From: DYRB01 sp963709645
GTDB lineage: Bacteria > Pseudomonadota > Gammaproteobacteria > Chromatiales > Chromatiaceae
Assembly (NCBI GenBank): GCA_963709645.1
Contig: CAVPXP010000048.1
Coordinates: 1 to 64,000, forward strand
DNA: 64,000 nt
Direction: 5' to 3'
In this document: positions 51,004 to 59,782 of the stretch, piece after piece
Position numbering within the stretch: position 1 is the stretch's first letter
Layout of the letters: every line of letters starts with the position of its first letter
The notes under the pieces: model-generated
The model's database searches: none
What the model was told of the DNA's origin: nothing
Seen by the model: only the letters and a program-made list of their open reading frames with translations
Translations under genes and position numbers: made by a program

Positions 51004-51927
51004 TCAGGCACGATCCGCAACGCGCTCGCCCAAGAGGCCGGAGGGCCGGAAGACCAGCACCAGGATCAGGATGAAGAAGGCGAAGATGTCCTGGTAGTGG
51101 CTGCCCAGGAAGCCGCCGGTCAGGTCGCCGATGTAGCCGGCCCCCAGGCTCTCGATGATGCCCAGCAGCAGCCCGCCCAGTAGGGCCCCGGGGATGTTGC
51201 CGATGCCGCCCAGGACCGCGGCGCTGAAGGCCTTGAGACCGAGCATGAAGCCCATGTTGTAGTGGGCGATGCCGTAGTAGGAGGCGATCAGGAGCCCGGC
51301 CACGGCCGCCAGGGCGGAGCCCACGGCAAAGGTCGCCGCGATGACCCGGTTGACGTCCACCCCCATGAGGCCGGCCACCTCCCGGTTCTGGGCCGTGGCG
51401 CGCATGGCCCGACCGAGACGGGTGCGCTGCACCAGGAGCAGGAGCCCGCCCATGACCAGGGCGGCGACGGCCACGATGGCGATCTGCACATTGGTGATGG
51501 TGGCCCCGGCGAGGTCGTAGATCTCGATGTCCAGCACCGGCGGGAAGGATAGATACTGCCGGCCCCAGACGATCATGGCCAGGTTCTGCAGCACGATGGA
51601 GACCCCGATGGCGGTGATCAACGGGGCCAGACGCGGTGAATTGCGCAGGGGCCGGTAGGCGACCCGCTCCACCAGGACCCCGGTCATCACGCACACCGCC
51701 ACCGCCCCCAGCAGGGCGGCGAGCAGGGCCAGCGGCACCGGCACCCCGAGGGCCGCCAGGGCCGCGAGGATGGTCACCGACACCATGGCGCCGAGCATGA
51801 CGATCTCGCCGTGGGCGAAGTTGATCAGCTCCAGGATGCCGTAGACCATGGTGTAACCCAGGGCCACCAGGGCATAGAGGCTGCCCAGGATGAGGCCGTT
51901 GAGCAGCTGCTGGAGCAGGATGTCCAT
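51004..51927 (-). CDS. livH: Branched-chain amino-acid ABC transporter permease LivH
   Basis: The 307-residue membrane protein opens ILLQQLLNGLILGSLYALVALGYTMVYGILELINFAHGEIVMLGAM, the LivH signature, and has about eight helices with RTRLGRAMRATAQNREVAGLMGVD as the ATPase-contact loop. It lies 21 nt downstream of the binding-protein gene livK. With LivM it forms the channel. Confidence 0.94.
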   Translation of the reverse strand: MDILLQQLLNGLILGSLYALVALGYTMVYGILELINFAHGEIVMLGAMVSVTILAALAALGVPVPLALLAALLGAVAVCVMTGVLVERVAYRPLRNSPRLAPLITAIGVSIVLQNLAMIVWGRQYLSFPPVLDIEIYDLAGATITNVQIAIVAVAALVMGGLLLLVQRTRLGRAMRATAQNREVAGLMGVDVNRVIAATFAVGSALAAVAGLLIASYYGIAHYNMGFMLGLKAFSAAVLGGIGNIPGALLGGLLLGIIESLGAGYIGDLTGGFLGSHYQDIFAFFILILVLVFRPSGLLGERVADRA

Positions 51928-51948
51928 ATCAGGGACGGAGCGGCGCAG

Positions 51949-53076
51949 TTACTTGGCGGCGGGCCCGCCGATGGTCTCCACGGGCACCCACTGGCCGTCC
52001 TTCACCTGATACAGCGTCACGGGACCGTCTTGCAGATCGCCCAGCGCATCGAAGGCGACGGGGCCGATGACGCCCTGGTACTGGGTCTTGACCAGCTCCG
52101 GCAGGTAATCGGCGGGTTTGGCAGAGCCGGCCCTGAGAATGGCCTGGAGTAGGACCTGGGTGGCGTCGTAGGAGAAGGGCGCGTAGATCTGGATCTTGCC
52201 GTACTTCTCGCCGAATGCCTTGCTGAAGTCGGCGCCACCCGGCATCTGCTGCAGGGGCAGGCCGGGCGAGGAGCCGATGGCGCCCTTGGCGGCGGACCCT
52301 GCGAGCTTGATGAATTCCGCGGACTGCATGCCGTCGCCGCCCAGGAAGGGGGTCTTCATGCCGAGGGTGCGCATTTGGCGGACCATGGGGCCGGCCTGGG
52401 GGTCCATGCCGCCGAAGACGATCACGTCGGGGCGCTTGGACTTGATGGAGGTCAGGATGGCGGTGAAGTCCGTGGACTTGTCCGTGGTGTACTCCCGCCC
52501 GACGATGTCCCCGCCGGCCGCCTCGACGGCCTTGATGACCTCGTCGATCAGGCCCTGGCCATAGGCCGTTCTGTCGTCAACCACCGCGACTCGCTTACCG
52601 AGTTTGACGGCGTACTGCCCCAGGGCCTTGCCCTGCTGGGAATCGTTGGCCATGAGCCGGAAGGTGGTCTTGAAGCCCTGGTGGGTGTAGGCGACGGCGG
52701 TGGATGCCGGCGACACCTGGGGGATGCCGTTGTCGGAATAGATGCGCGAGGCAGGGATGCTGGCCCCGGAATTGAGGTGCCCGACGACGCCCTTGGCGCC
52801 TTCGTCCACCAGCTTCTGGGCGACCACGGTGGCGGTCTTGGGGTCTGCCTGATCGTCCTCTACCAGCAGTTCGAACTGGATCGGCTGGCCGCCCAGGGTT
52901 GGGTTGGTCGCATTGATGGCGTCCACCGCCATGCGCGCCCCGTATTCGATGTCGCGGCCCAGGTGGGCCTGGGGCCCGGTGAGGGGCGCAACGCACCCGA
53001 TCTTGACGGTCTCGGCGCCGTTCGCCGCAAAGGCGGCGACTCCGAGCATCATGCCAATCAACGGGCTGAATCTCAT
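51949..53076 (-). CDS. livK: Branched-chain amino-acid binding protein
   Basis: The 375-residue periplasmic protein has a signal peptide (about residues 1-20, ending in ANGA) and a Leu/Ile/Val-type binding fold: VKIGCVAPLTGPQAHLGRDIEYGARMAVDAIN, GVVGHLNSGASIPASRIYSD, VSPASTAVAYT, RVAVVDDRTAYGQGL. It delivers substrate to LivHM. The exact amino acid preference cannot be read. Its ATG overlaps the symporter stop by 4 nt, so the symporter and the ABC system appear co-transcribed. Confidence 0.92.
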   Translation of the reverse strand: MRFSPLIGMMLGVAAFAANGAETVKIGCVAPLTGPQAHLGRDIEYGARMAVDAINATNPTLGGQPIQFELLVEDDQADPKTATVVAQKLVDEGAKGVVGHLNSGASIPASRIYSDNGIPQVSPASTAVAYTHQGFKTTFRLMANDSQQGKALGQYAVKLGKRVAVVDDRTAYGQGLIDEVIKAVEAAGGDIVGREYTTDKSTDFTAILTSIKSKRPDVIVFGGMDPQAGPMVRQMRTLGMKTPFLGGDGMQSAEFIKLAGSAAKGAIGSSPGLPLQQMPGGADFSKAFGEKYGKIQIYAPFSYDATQVLLQAILRAGSAKPADYLPELVKTQYQGVIGPVAFDALGDLQDGPVTLYQVKDGQWVPVETIGGPAAK

Positions 53077-54581
53077 GTGGTGTGCTCCGCAGGTGTTTGG
53101 GGGTGTTGCTTGTGGTTGGCGAAATAGTCCTTGGTGACTTTGAATACCACGGGGCTAAGCAGCAAGAGTGCGAGGAGATTGGGCAAGGCCATCAGGGCGT
53201 TGAGGGTATCCGCCAGGAGCCAGGCGAAGTCGAGACTGACCGTCGCGCCGAAAGGGATGGCCGCGACCCAAAGGATGCGGAAGGGAATGATGGCCTTTAC
53301 TCCGAAGAGGAACTCGACGCAGCGCTCGCCATAGACGCTCCAGCCCAAGATGGTGGTAAAGGCAAACAGGGCCAGGCCGATGGTGACGACATAGCCGCCG
53401 AAGCCGGGCAGCTCGCTGGAGAAGGACGCCGACGACAGGCTTGCACCGGTCTGGACCTTGTCGAAGCTCTGCTCGGCGCCCGGGGCGCCGATGGTGCAGG
53501 AGTTCTTGGTCTGAGCGATGCCCCAGGATGAGGTGACCACCTGGGTCGTGACCCCGCCCTTGGCGACGCACTCGGTGTATTCCGGGTTGACCACCTTCCA
53601 CTGGCCGGAGGTGACAATGACCAGGCCGGTGATGGTGCAGATGATCAGGGTGTCGATGAAGGTGCCGAGCATGGCCACGGTGCCTTGGCGCACCGGATTG
53701 TCGGTCTCCGCCGCGGCATGGGCGATGGGCGCGCTGCCGAGTCCGGCCTCGTTGGAAAAGATGCCGCGCGCGACACCCATGCGAATGCCCAGCATCAGCG
53801 CCGCACCGGCGAATCCCCCGATCTCTGCGCTCGGGGTAAAGGCGGCGCCGACGATCTCGACGATGGCCCCGGGGACGGCCTGGGCATTGAAAGCCAGCAC
53901 CAGGAGGCCGGCGAGGACATAGGCTATCGCCATGAAGGGCACGAGCTTGCCCGCCACCTTGGCGATCCAACGGATACCACCGATGAGCACCAGCCCCACC
54001 AGTGCAGCCATCACGACACCGGTGACCCAGTAGTCGATATGAAACTTGGTCTCCAGCGCATCGGCTACCGAGTTGGCCTGGACCCCGTTGCCGATGCCGA
54101 AACCCGCCAGGGCACCGAAGATGGCAAATACGAAGGCCATCCAGGTCCAATTCTTGCCCAAGCCGTTCTTGATGTAATACATGGGTCCACCGACGTGGTT
54201 GCCCTCTTCGTCCACCTCGCGGTACTTCACCGCCAGCACCGCCTCGGCGTACTTGGTGGCCATGCCCACCAGGGCGGTGCACCACATCCAGAACAGGGCC
54301 CCGGGGCCGCCGATGGCGATGGCCGTGCCGACGCCGGCGATGTTTCCAGTGCCGATGGTCGCGGACAGAGACGTCATCAAGGCATTGAAGGGCGTGATAT
54401 CGCCCTCGCCCTGTTGCTTGCGGCCGGACCACAGCATGCGAAATCCATAGCCGATGCGCCGCAGCGGCATGAATCGCAGGCCGAGCATCAGCACGACGCC
54501 GGTGCCGAGGATCAGCAACAGCATCGGCGGTCCCCAGGCCCAGCCGTTGACTTCTCCGACGAAGCTGGAAATTGCGTCCAC
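53073..54581 (-). CDS. Sodium:alanine/glycine symporter (AGCS family)
   Basis: The 502-residue protein has about ten to eleven membrane helices and AGCS motifs: GEGDITPFNALMTSLSATIGTGNIAGV, GPGALFWMWCTALVGMATKYAEAVLAVKYR, GMARGIFSNEAGLGSAPIAHAAA-type sequence (here GVARGIFSNEAGLGSAP) and GWSVYGERCVEFLFG. AGCS carriers import alanine or glycine with sodium. It heads an operon continuing into livK and the other liv genes. The roughly 270 bp upstream (54582-54854) have no gene. Confidence 0.92.
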   Translation of the reverse strand: MDAISSFVGEVNGWAWGPPMLLLILGTGVVLMLGLRFMPLRRIGYGFRMLWSGRKQQGEGDITPFNALMTSLSATIGTGNIAGVGTAIAIGGPGALFWMWCTALVGMATKYAEAVLAVKYREVDEEGNHVGGPMYYIKNGLGKNWTWMAFVFAIFGALAGFGIGNGVQANSVADALETKFHIDYWVTGVVMAALVGLVLIGGIRWIAKVAGKLVPFMAIAYVLAGLLVLAFNAQAVPGAIVEIVGAAFTPSAEIGGFAGAALMLGIRMGVARGIFSNEAGLGSAPIAHAAAETDNPVRQGTVAMLGTFIDTLIICTITGLVIVTSGQWKVVNPEYTECVAKGGVTTQVVTSSWGIAQTKNSCTIGAPGAEQSFDKVQTGASLSSASFSSELPGFGGYVVTIGLALFAFTTILGWSVYGERCVEFLFGVKAIIPFRILWVAAIPFGATVSLDFAWLLADTLNALMALPNLLALLLLSPVVFKVTKDYFANHKQHPQTPAEHTT

Positions 54582-54854
54582 GTTCTACCCCTCTTGAAAC
54601 CCGCCGATGACGCGGCGAGGCGCCAAATATACACGTCGGAGGACAGGCCTTCACATGGCGGCGGCGCGTCCTGTCACGGCAGGTAGCATGTGCGGCTGGT
54701 GGGCGCTGGCAGGTGGTCCGCTCGGTTGATCGTCGCGGCGGGGATGCCAGCCAACCGGGACAGGATCTCCGAGCGCGCATCCGTGACCGGGAACCGCCGG
54801 CGGGGCGGCCGAGCACTCCATCGCACGCCCGCCGATCCGCTCAGGTCCACGTCA

Positions 54855-56192
54855 TCACAGATAGCGCAGCCAAAGGTAGCCGCTGGCGATGGCGATGCTC
54901 ATGAGCATCAGGGGGAAGGCCATGAGCATGAAGGGGATGAATTTGATGCGGTGCCCGGAACGCTCGGCGAAGCCCGCCACGATCAGGTTGGCGCTGGCCC
55001 CCACCAGGGTCCCGTTGCCCCCCAGGCAGGCCCCTAGAGCCAGGGACCACCAGAGCGGCATCAGGTTGTCCGCCCCGCCGAAGGTCGGGGCCATGGCCTT
55101 GATCAGCGGGATGGTGCTGGCTACGAAGGGGATGTTGTCCACCACTGCGGAGGCCACCGCCGAGCCCCACAGGATGACCATGGCGGTCAGCCCCATATGG
55201 CCCCCGGTGAGCGACAAGAGGTACTGTGCCAGCAGGGTCAAGGCCCCGGTGCGCTCCAGGCCGTGGACCACGATGAAGAGCCCGAGGAAGAAGAACAGGG
55301 TTACCCATTCCACCTCGGTCAGTGCGGAATGCACCGCATGGGTCTGAGCCTCCGCCGAGCGGGGGTAGTTGTCCAGCAGCAGCAGGACGGCCGCCCCGAA
55401 GAGGGCGATGGTGGAGGGCTCCTGGTGGATGTTGTGGGCGGCCGTGAAGCCGAGGATGACCAGCGCGAGGACCGTTAGGGACTGCACCAGGACGCGCCGG
55501 TCGGTGATGGCCTCCTTCTCGTCATAGTCCATGATCCGGCGGCGGTTCTCGGTGCTGGCGGTCAGGCCCCGTCCCCAAATCAAATAGATGGGGATGATGG
55601 TCGCGGCCATGACGACCAGCACCACAGGGCCTAGATGGTAAACGAAATCGTTGAAGGTGTAGCCCACCGCCGAGCCGATCATGATGTTGGGCGGGTCGCC
55701 GATGAGGGTTGCGGTGCCGCCGATATTGGCGAAGAAGATCTGCGCGAAGAGGTAGGGGTAGGGGCTGACCCTCAGGGTCTCGGTGATCAGCAGGGTGACC
55801 GGGGCGACCAGCAGGACCGTGGTGACGTTATCCAGCAGGGCGGAGAGCACCGCCGTCACCAGGGCCAGCATGACCAGGATGCCCCAGGGGTCGGCCTTGA
55901 CCTTCTTGGCCGACCACACCGCCAGGTACTGGAAGACCCCGGATTTCCGGGTAATCGCGACGATGACCATCATCCCGGTCAGCAGCCCCAGGGTGTTGAA
56001 GTCCACCCCGGAAACGGCCTGCTGTTGGGTCAGGACACCGGCCAGCACCATGACCCCGGCGGCGAGCATGGCGACGATGGCGCGGTTGATGCGCTCGGTC
56101 ATCACCAGGATGTAGGTGGCAGCGAAGACGGCCGTGGCGAACCACAGCGGGTCCCAGCCGAAGATCACGCTCGGTGCGGCATGGGCGTCCAT
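54855..56192 (-). CDS. ArsB/NhaD-family ion transporter, copy 1
   Basis: The 445-residue protein has about eleven membrane helices and the two inverted hairpin motifs of the ion-transporter superfamily: LLDNVTTVLLVAPVTLLI with NIGGTATLIGDPPNIMIGSAVG, and VVDNIPFVASTIPLI with CLGGNGTLVGASANLIVAG. These fit NhaD/ArsB-type exchangers; the ion is not certain, but sodium/proton exchange beside potassium uptake genes is plausible. The start overlaps the CBS gene stop (TGATG). It is one of two near-identical copies; residues about 115-250 differ from copy 2. Confidence 0.88.
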   Translation of the reverse strand: MDAHAAPSVIFGWDPLWFATAVFAATYILVMTERINRAIVAMLAAGVMVLAGVLTQQQAVSGVDFNTLGLLTGMMVIVAITRKSGVFQYLAVWSAKKVKADPWGILVMLALVTAVLSALLDNVTTVLLVAPVTLLITETLRVSPYPYLFAQIFFANIGGTATLIGDPPNIMIGSAVGYTFNDFVYHLGPVVLVVMAATIIPIYLIWGRGLTASTENRRRIMDYDEKEAITDRRVLVQSLTVLALVILGFTAAHNIHQEPSTIALFGAAVLLLLDNYPRSAEAQTHAVHSALTEVEWVTLFFFLGLFIVVHGLERTGALTLLAQYLLSLTGGHMGLTAMVILWGSAVASAVVDNIPFVASTIPLIKAMAPTFGGADNLMPLWWSLALGACLGGNGTLVGASANLIVAGFAERSGHRIKFIPFMLMAFPLMLMSIAIASGYLWLRYL

Positions 56193-56659
56193 CAGACCCC
56201 CTGGGCCAGGATGGCCTTGCCGACGTCCCAATAGGAGACGACCCCCAGCAGGCAGCCGTCTTTCGGATCGACCACGGGCACGCTGCGGCGGGTCTTGTAG
56301 AGCACCAGCAGGGTCTCCAGCAGCGGCGTGTCAGGATCGATCACCGTCGCCTCATCGCTGAGGCAGATGGTCACCGGTTGGTCTTCGGATTCCTCGAGGC
56401 GGCGGCGCAGATCCGCGAGGCTGTCGGAGACGAAGGACAGGTCCGTCAGGCCGCGCTCCATCAGGGCCGCCTGGGGCAGGACCAGGCGCAGCAGGCAGTT
56501 CACCCCGAACACCCCCAGGTAGCGCCCCCGCTCGTCCAGGATGGGGACATTGCGAAACCGGTTGTCCATGATGTAACCCATGCCCTTGCCGACGGTATCC
56601 GTGGCGGCGAGGACAGTGGGATTGGGGTCCATGACGTCTCGGGCGGTCTGTCCCGGCAT
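56192..56659 (-). CDS. Two-CBS-domain protein, copy 1
   Basis: The 155-residue protein contains two CBS domains: ARDVMDPNPTVLAATDTVGKGMGYIMDNRFRNVPILDERGRYLGVFGV, and ATVIDPDTPLLETLLVLYKTRRSVPVVDPKDGCLLGVVSYWDV. CBS pairs bind adenine nucleotides and gate channels and transporters. Overlap with the permease (TGATG) suggests it regulates that transporter. It differs from copy 2 at only a couple of residues. The 209 bp upstream, to 56868, hold no gene. Confidence 0.87.
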   Translation of the reverse strand: MPGQTARDVMDPNPTVLAATDTVGKGMGYIMDNRFRNVPILDERGRYLGVFGVNCLLRLVLPQAALMERGLTDLSFVSDSLADLRRRLEESEDQPVTICLSDEATVIDPDTPLLETLLVLYKTRRSVPVVDPKDGCLLGVVSYWDVGKAILAQGV

Positions 56660-56868
56660 GGTGGTCCTCCAGGGTAAGGGTTGGGATGGAGCCTCGGCCT
56701 GCGCCGGGCGCGTAGGATACTCCGGGGGGCGGGGCGGCCGCGACTGCGGGCCCTCTTGCGGGCCTCTGCCCGCGGGGAGCGGCGCGGAGGCTGAGGACGA
56801 ATCCGCACCGAAAATTCTTGCGGCCTTCAGATTTAGGCCTGTCGCAACAGCGCCCAACCGCCGGTCTG

Positions 56869-58323
56869 TTACTTGCGCCAAAACTGCGGGGTGAACAGGA
56901 CCACCACGGAGAAAATCTCGAGTCGACCCAGGAGCATGGTGAAGCTGCATACCCAGGTCTGGTAATCGGTCATGAACTGATAATTCTCGGAGGGACCGAC
57001 CTGACCGAGCCCAGGGCCCAGGTTGTCGATGCAGGCAATCACGGCAGTGAAGGCGGTCAGGAAGTCCAATCCGGCGAAGATGAGCAGGAAGGTCATCCCG
57101 ACGATGCTCAGGAAGTAGAGGAAGGTGAAGGCGAGAATGGCGAAAACCACGGCGTTGGGGATCTCAAGGCCCCCGAGGGTGATGGGTGCGGCCAGGGTCG
57201 GGTGGATCAGGCGGGACAGTTCCCGTGTGCTCTGCCGGACCAGGACCAGGGTGCGAATCATCTTGATCCCGCCTCCGGTGGAACCCGAACTGGATGCGAT
57301 CGCCGACAGGGAGATCATGAACAAGGGGACAGCGAGCGGCCAGACCTCATAGTCCGTGCTTGCGTAACCGGTGGTGGTCGCCACGGAGACCAGGTTGAAG
57401 GTCAGGTAGCGCAAGGCCGTGCCGAGGTCGGGGTAGGTCCCGGCGGACCAGAGATACGCCGCCATGCCCAGGCTGCTCAGCGTGAGTAGGCCAAGCACGC
57501 CGCGGGCCTCCGCATCGCGCCAGTAGGGCCGCAGGCTGCGCTCGCGCCAGACGGTGAAGTGGGTGGCGAAATTCAGCGCGGCGACGAGCATAAAGATCGT
57601 CAGGACCGCCTCGATGGCCGGGGATTGAAAGGCCGCGATGCTCGCGTCGCGGGTGGAGAAGCCCCCCAGGCTGAGTGTCGAGAAGGCGTGACAGACGGCG
57701 TCGAACCAGCTCATCCCGGCGAGGGACAGGGCCAAGATGCAGGCGATGGTGATGCCCAGATAGACCGTCCAGAGGATGGCCGCTGTGTCGGCGATGCGCG
57801 CCGTCAACTTGGTGTTCTTGATCGGCCCCGGGACCTCGGCGCGCAGGAGCTGCATACCACCGACCCCCAGCAGGGGCAGGATGGCCACCGCCAGGACGAT
57901 GATCCCCATGCCCCCCAGCCATTGCAGCTCGTGGCGCCAGAGGTTGATGGCGTGGGGTGTGTTGTCCAACCCGGTCATCACCGTCGCCCCGGTGGTGGTG
58001 AGCCCGGACATGGTCTCGAAGAAGGCGTCCGTGAAGGACATGTGCTGATGCAGCATGAAGGGGACTGTCGCGATGGCCGCGGTCAGGGTCCAGGCCAGGG
58101 TGACCAGGATGAATCCGTCCCTGGCCTTGATCTCGGCCCGGTGGCGGCGGGTGATCACCATCAACAGGACGCCCACAGCGATGCAGGCCAGCATGCTGTC
58201 CAGAAAGGTCAGCAGGGTGTCGCCCGCATAGATGACGGCGCAGCCGATCGGCAGCAGGTAGGTTAGGCTGAAGACCAGCAAGAGTCGCCCGAGGATCTGG
58301 GTGACGGAGAGCAGGGCGCCCAT
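56869..58323 (-). CDS. trkH: Trk potassium uptake channel subunit TrkH (second of two)
   Basis: The 484-residue protein has the four-repeat TrkH fold with selectivity-filter segments TTTGATVMTG, FSTLSLGGFSTRD, ATTTGYAS and IACIDNLGPGLGQVGP, plus the gating loop SSGSTGGGIKMIRTLVL. It forms a dimeric potassium channel regulated by TrkA rings. It follows the other trkH by 4 nt and is clearly paralogous to it, equal in length. Both look functional. Confidence 0.93.
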   Translation of the reverse strand: MGALLSVTQILGRLLLVFSLTYLLPIGCAVIYAGDTLLTFLDSMLACIAVGVLLMVITRRHRAEIKARDGFILVTLAWTLTAAIATVPFMLHQHMSFTDAFFETMSGLTTTGATVMTGLDNTPHAINLWRHELQWLGGMGIIVLAVAILPLLGVGGMQLLRAEVPGPIKNTKLTARIADTAAILWTVYLGITIACILALSLAGMSWFDAVCHAFSTLSLGGFSTRDASIAAFQSPAIEAVLTIFMLVAALNFATHFTVWRERSLRPYWRDAEARGVLGLLTLSSLGMAAYLWSAGTYPDLGTALRYLTFNLVSVATTTGYASTDYEVWPLAVPLFMISLSAIASSSGSTGGGIKMIRTLVLVRQSTRELSRLIHPTLAAPITLGGLEIPNAVVFAILAFTFLYFLSIVGMTFLLIFAGLDFLTAFTAVIACIDNLGPGLGQVGPSENYQFMTDYQTWVCSFTMLLGRLEIFSVVVLFTPQFWRK

Positions 58324-58327
58324 TGGG

Positions 58328-59782
58328 TTACTTGCGCCAGAACTGCGGGGTGAACAAGACCAACACCGAGAAGATCTCCAGGCGCCCCAGGAGCATGGCG
58401 AAGGAGCACACCCAGGTCTCGTAGTCGGTCAGCCCTGCGTAGTTGTCGGCGGGGCCGACCTCGCCGAGGCCTGGGCCAAAATTGGTGATGCAGGCAACGG
58501 CGGCGGAAAAGGCAGTGACGAAGTCGAGGCCGCCGGCGAGGAGCAGGAAGGTGACCCCGACGACACTCAGAAAGTACAGGAAAATGAACCCCAGAATGGC
58601 GAAGACCACGGCGTTGGGGATCTCGGCCCCGCCCACCGTGACTGGCGCGGCCATGGTCGGGTGGATCAGCCGCGACAACTCCCGGGTGCTCTGCCGCGTC
58701 AGGACCAGGGTGCGGATCATCTTAATGCCGCCGCCGGTTGAGCCCGAACTGGCGGTGACGCCGGCCAGAAAGATCATCACGAAGGGCACCAGGATCGGCC
58801 ATTGTTCATAGTCCGTGCTGGAGTAGCCGGTGGACGTAGCGATGGAGATGAGGTTGAAGCTCAGGTAGCGCAGGCTCGTCCACAGCGTGTCGTAGGTCCC
58901 CATGAGCCAGAGGTAGCCGGTGCCGCCCAGGCAACCCAGGGTCAGCACCATTAGCACCCCTCTGGCCTCCGCATCGCGCCAATAGGGTCGCAGGTCGCGC
59001 TCGCGCCAGGCCGTGAAATGGGTGGCGAAGTTCAGGGCCCCGATGACCATGGAAACCATCAGGACGACCTCGATCGCCAGCGAGTCGAATCCACCGATGC
59101 TGGTGTCGCGGGTGGAGAAGCCCCCCAGGCTGAGGGCCGAAAAGGCGTGGCAGACGGCATCGAACCAACCCATCCCCGCCAGCACCAGGGCCAGCATGCA
59201 GGCGACGGTGATGCCCAGGTAGACGGTCCAGAGGATGGCCGCGGTGTCGCCGATCCGGGCGGTCAGTTTGCTGTCCTTGATCGGGCCCGGCAGCTCCGCA
59301 CGCAGGAGCTGCATGCCGCCGACCCCCAGCAGGGGCAGGATGGCCACCGCGAGCACGATGATCCCCATGCCCCCGAGCCATTGCAGCTCGTGGCGCCATA
59401 GGTTGATCGACGGGGCCAGCCCGTCCAGGTCGGTGATCACCGTGGCCCCGGTGGTGGTGAGCCCGGACATGGCCTCGAAGAAGGCGTCGGTGACGCCCAG
59501 ATCCTGATGCAACAGGAAGGGGATGCTCGCGATCCCGGCGGTCAGGGTCCATGCCAGGGTGACCAGGATGAAGCCGTCCCTGGCCTTGAGCTCGGCGCGA
59601 TGATGGCGGGTCGCGAGCAGCAGCAGAACACCCGCCCCGATGCACGCCAGCATGCTGAGCAGGAAAGTCGGCAGGCTTTTGCCCTCGTAGACGATGGCGC
59701 AGGCGATGGGCAGCAGGTAGGTCAGGCTGAAGACCAACAACAGTCGCCCGAGAACCTGGGTGACGGAGTAGAGGGCGCGCAT
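58328..59782 (-). CDS. trkH: Trk potassium uptake channel subunit TrkH (first of two)
   Basis: Like its neighbour it has 484 residues with TTTGATVITD, FSALSLGGFSTRD, ATSTGYSS and ITNFGPGLGEVGP at the four filter positions and SSGSTGGGIKMIRTLVLTRQSTREL as the loop region. It starts directly after the trkA stop (TGA then ATG), the usual trkA-trkH coupling. Differences from the second copy are spread along the length, which suggests an old tandem duplication rather than a recent one. Confidence 0.93.
   Translation of the reverse strand: MRALYSVTQVLGRLLLVFSLTYLLPIACAIVYEGKSLPTFLLSMLACIGAGVLLLLATRHHRAELKARDGFILVTLAWTLTAGIASIPFLLHQDLGVTDAFFEAMSGLTTTGATVITDLDGLAPSINLWRHELQWLGGMGIIVLAVAILPLLGVGGMQLLRAELPGPIKDSKLTARIGDTAAILWTVYLGITVACMLALVLAGMGWFDAVCHAFSALSLGGFSTRDTSIGGFDSLAIEVVLMVSMVIGALNFATHFTAWRERDLRPYWRDAEARGVLMVLTLGCLGGTGYLWLMGTYDTLWTSLRYLSFNLISIATSTGYSSTDYEQWPILVPFVMIFLAGVTASSGSTGGGIKMIRTLVLTRQSTRELSRLIHPTMAAPVTVGGAEIPNAVVFAILGFIFLYFLSVVGVTFLLLAGGLDFVTAFSAAVACITNFGPGLGEVGPADNYAGLTDYETWVCSFAMLLGRLEIFSVLVLFTPQFWRK

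Larger units (their letters stand above)
54855..56665. repeat. 1.8 kb direct repeat, copy 1
   Basis: This segment matches 61475-63285 base for base at a constant offset of 6620, starting exactly at the permease stop and ending around the CBS gene start. Identity is almost complete except for a divergent patch at about 55440-55850 and a few single bases near 56394-56655. Both copies have the same orientation and flank trkA-trkH-trkH. Confidence 0.95.

Noticed and set aside
50909..51694. N-terminal extension of the NYN-domain frame to 530 codons
   Set aside because: The extension overlaps livH in another frame and has no similarity; the NYN domain begins soon after the ATG at 50908.
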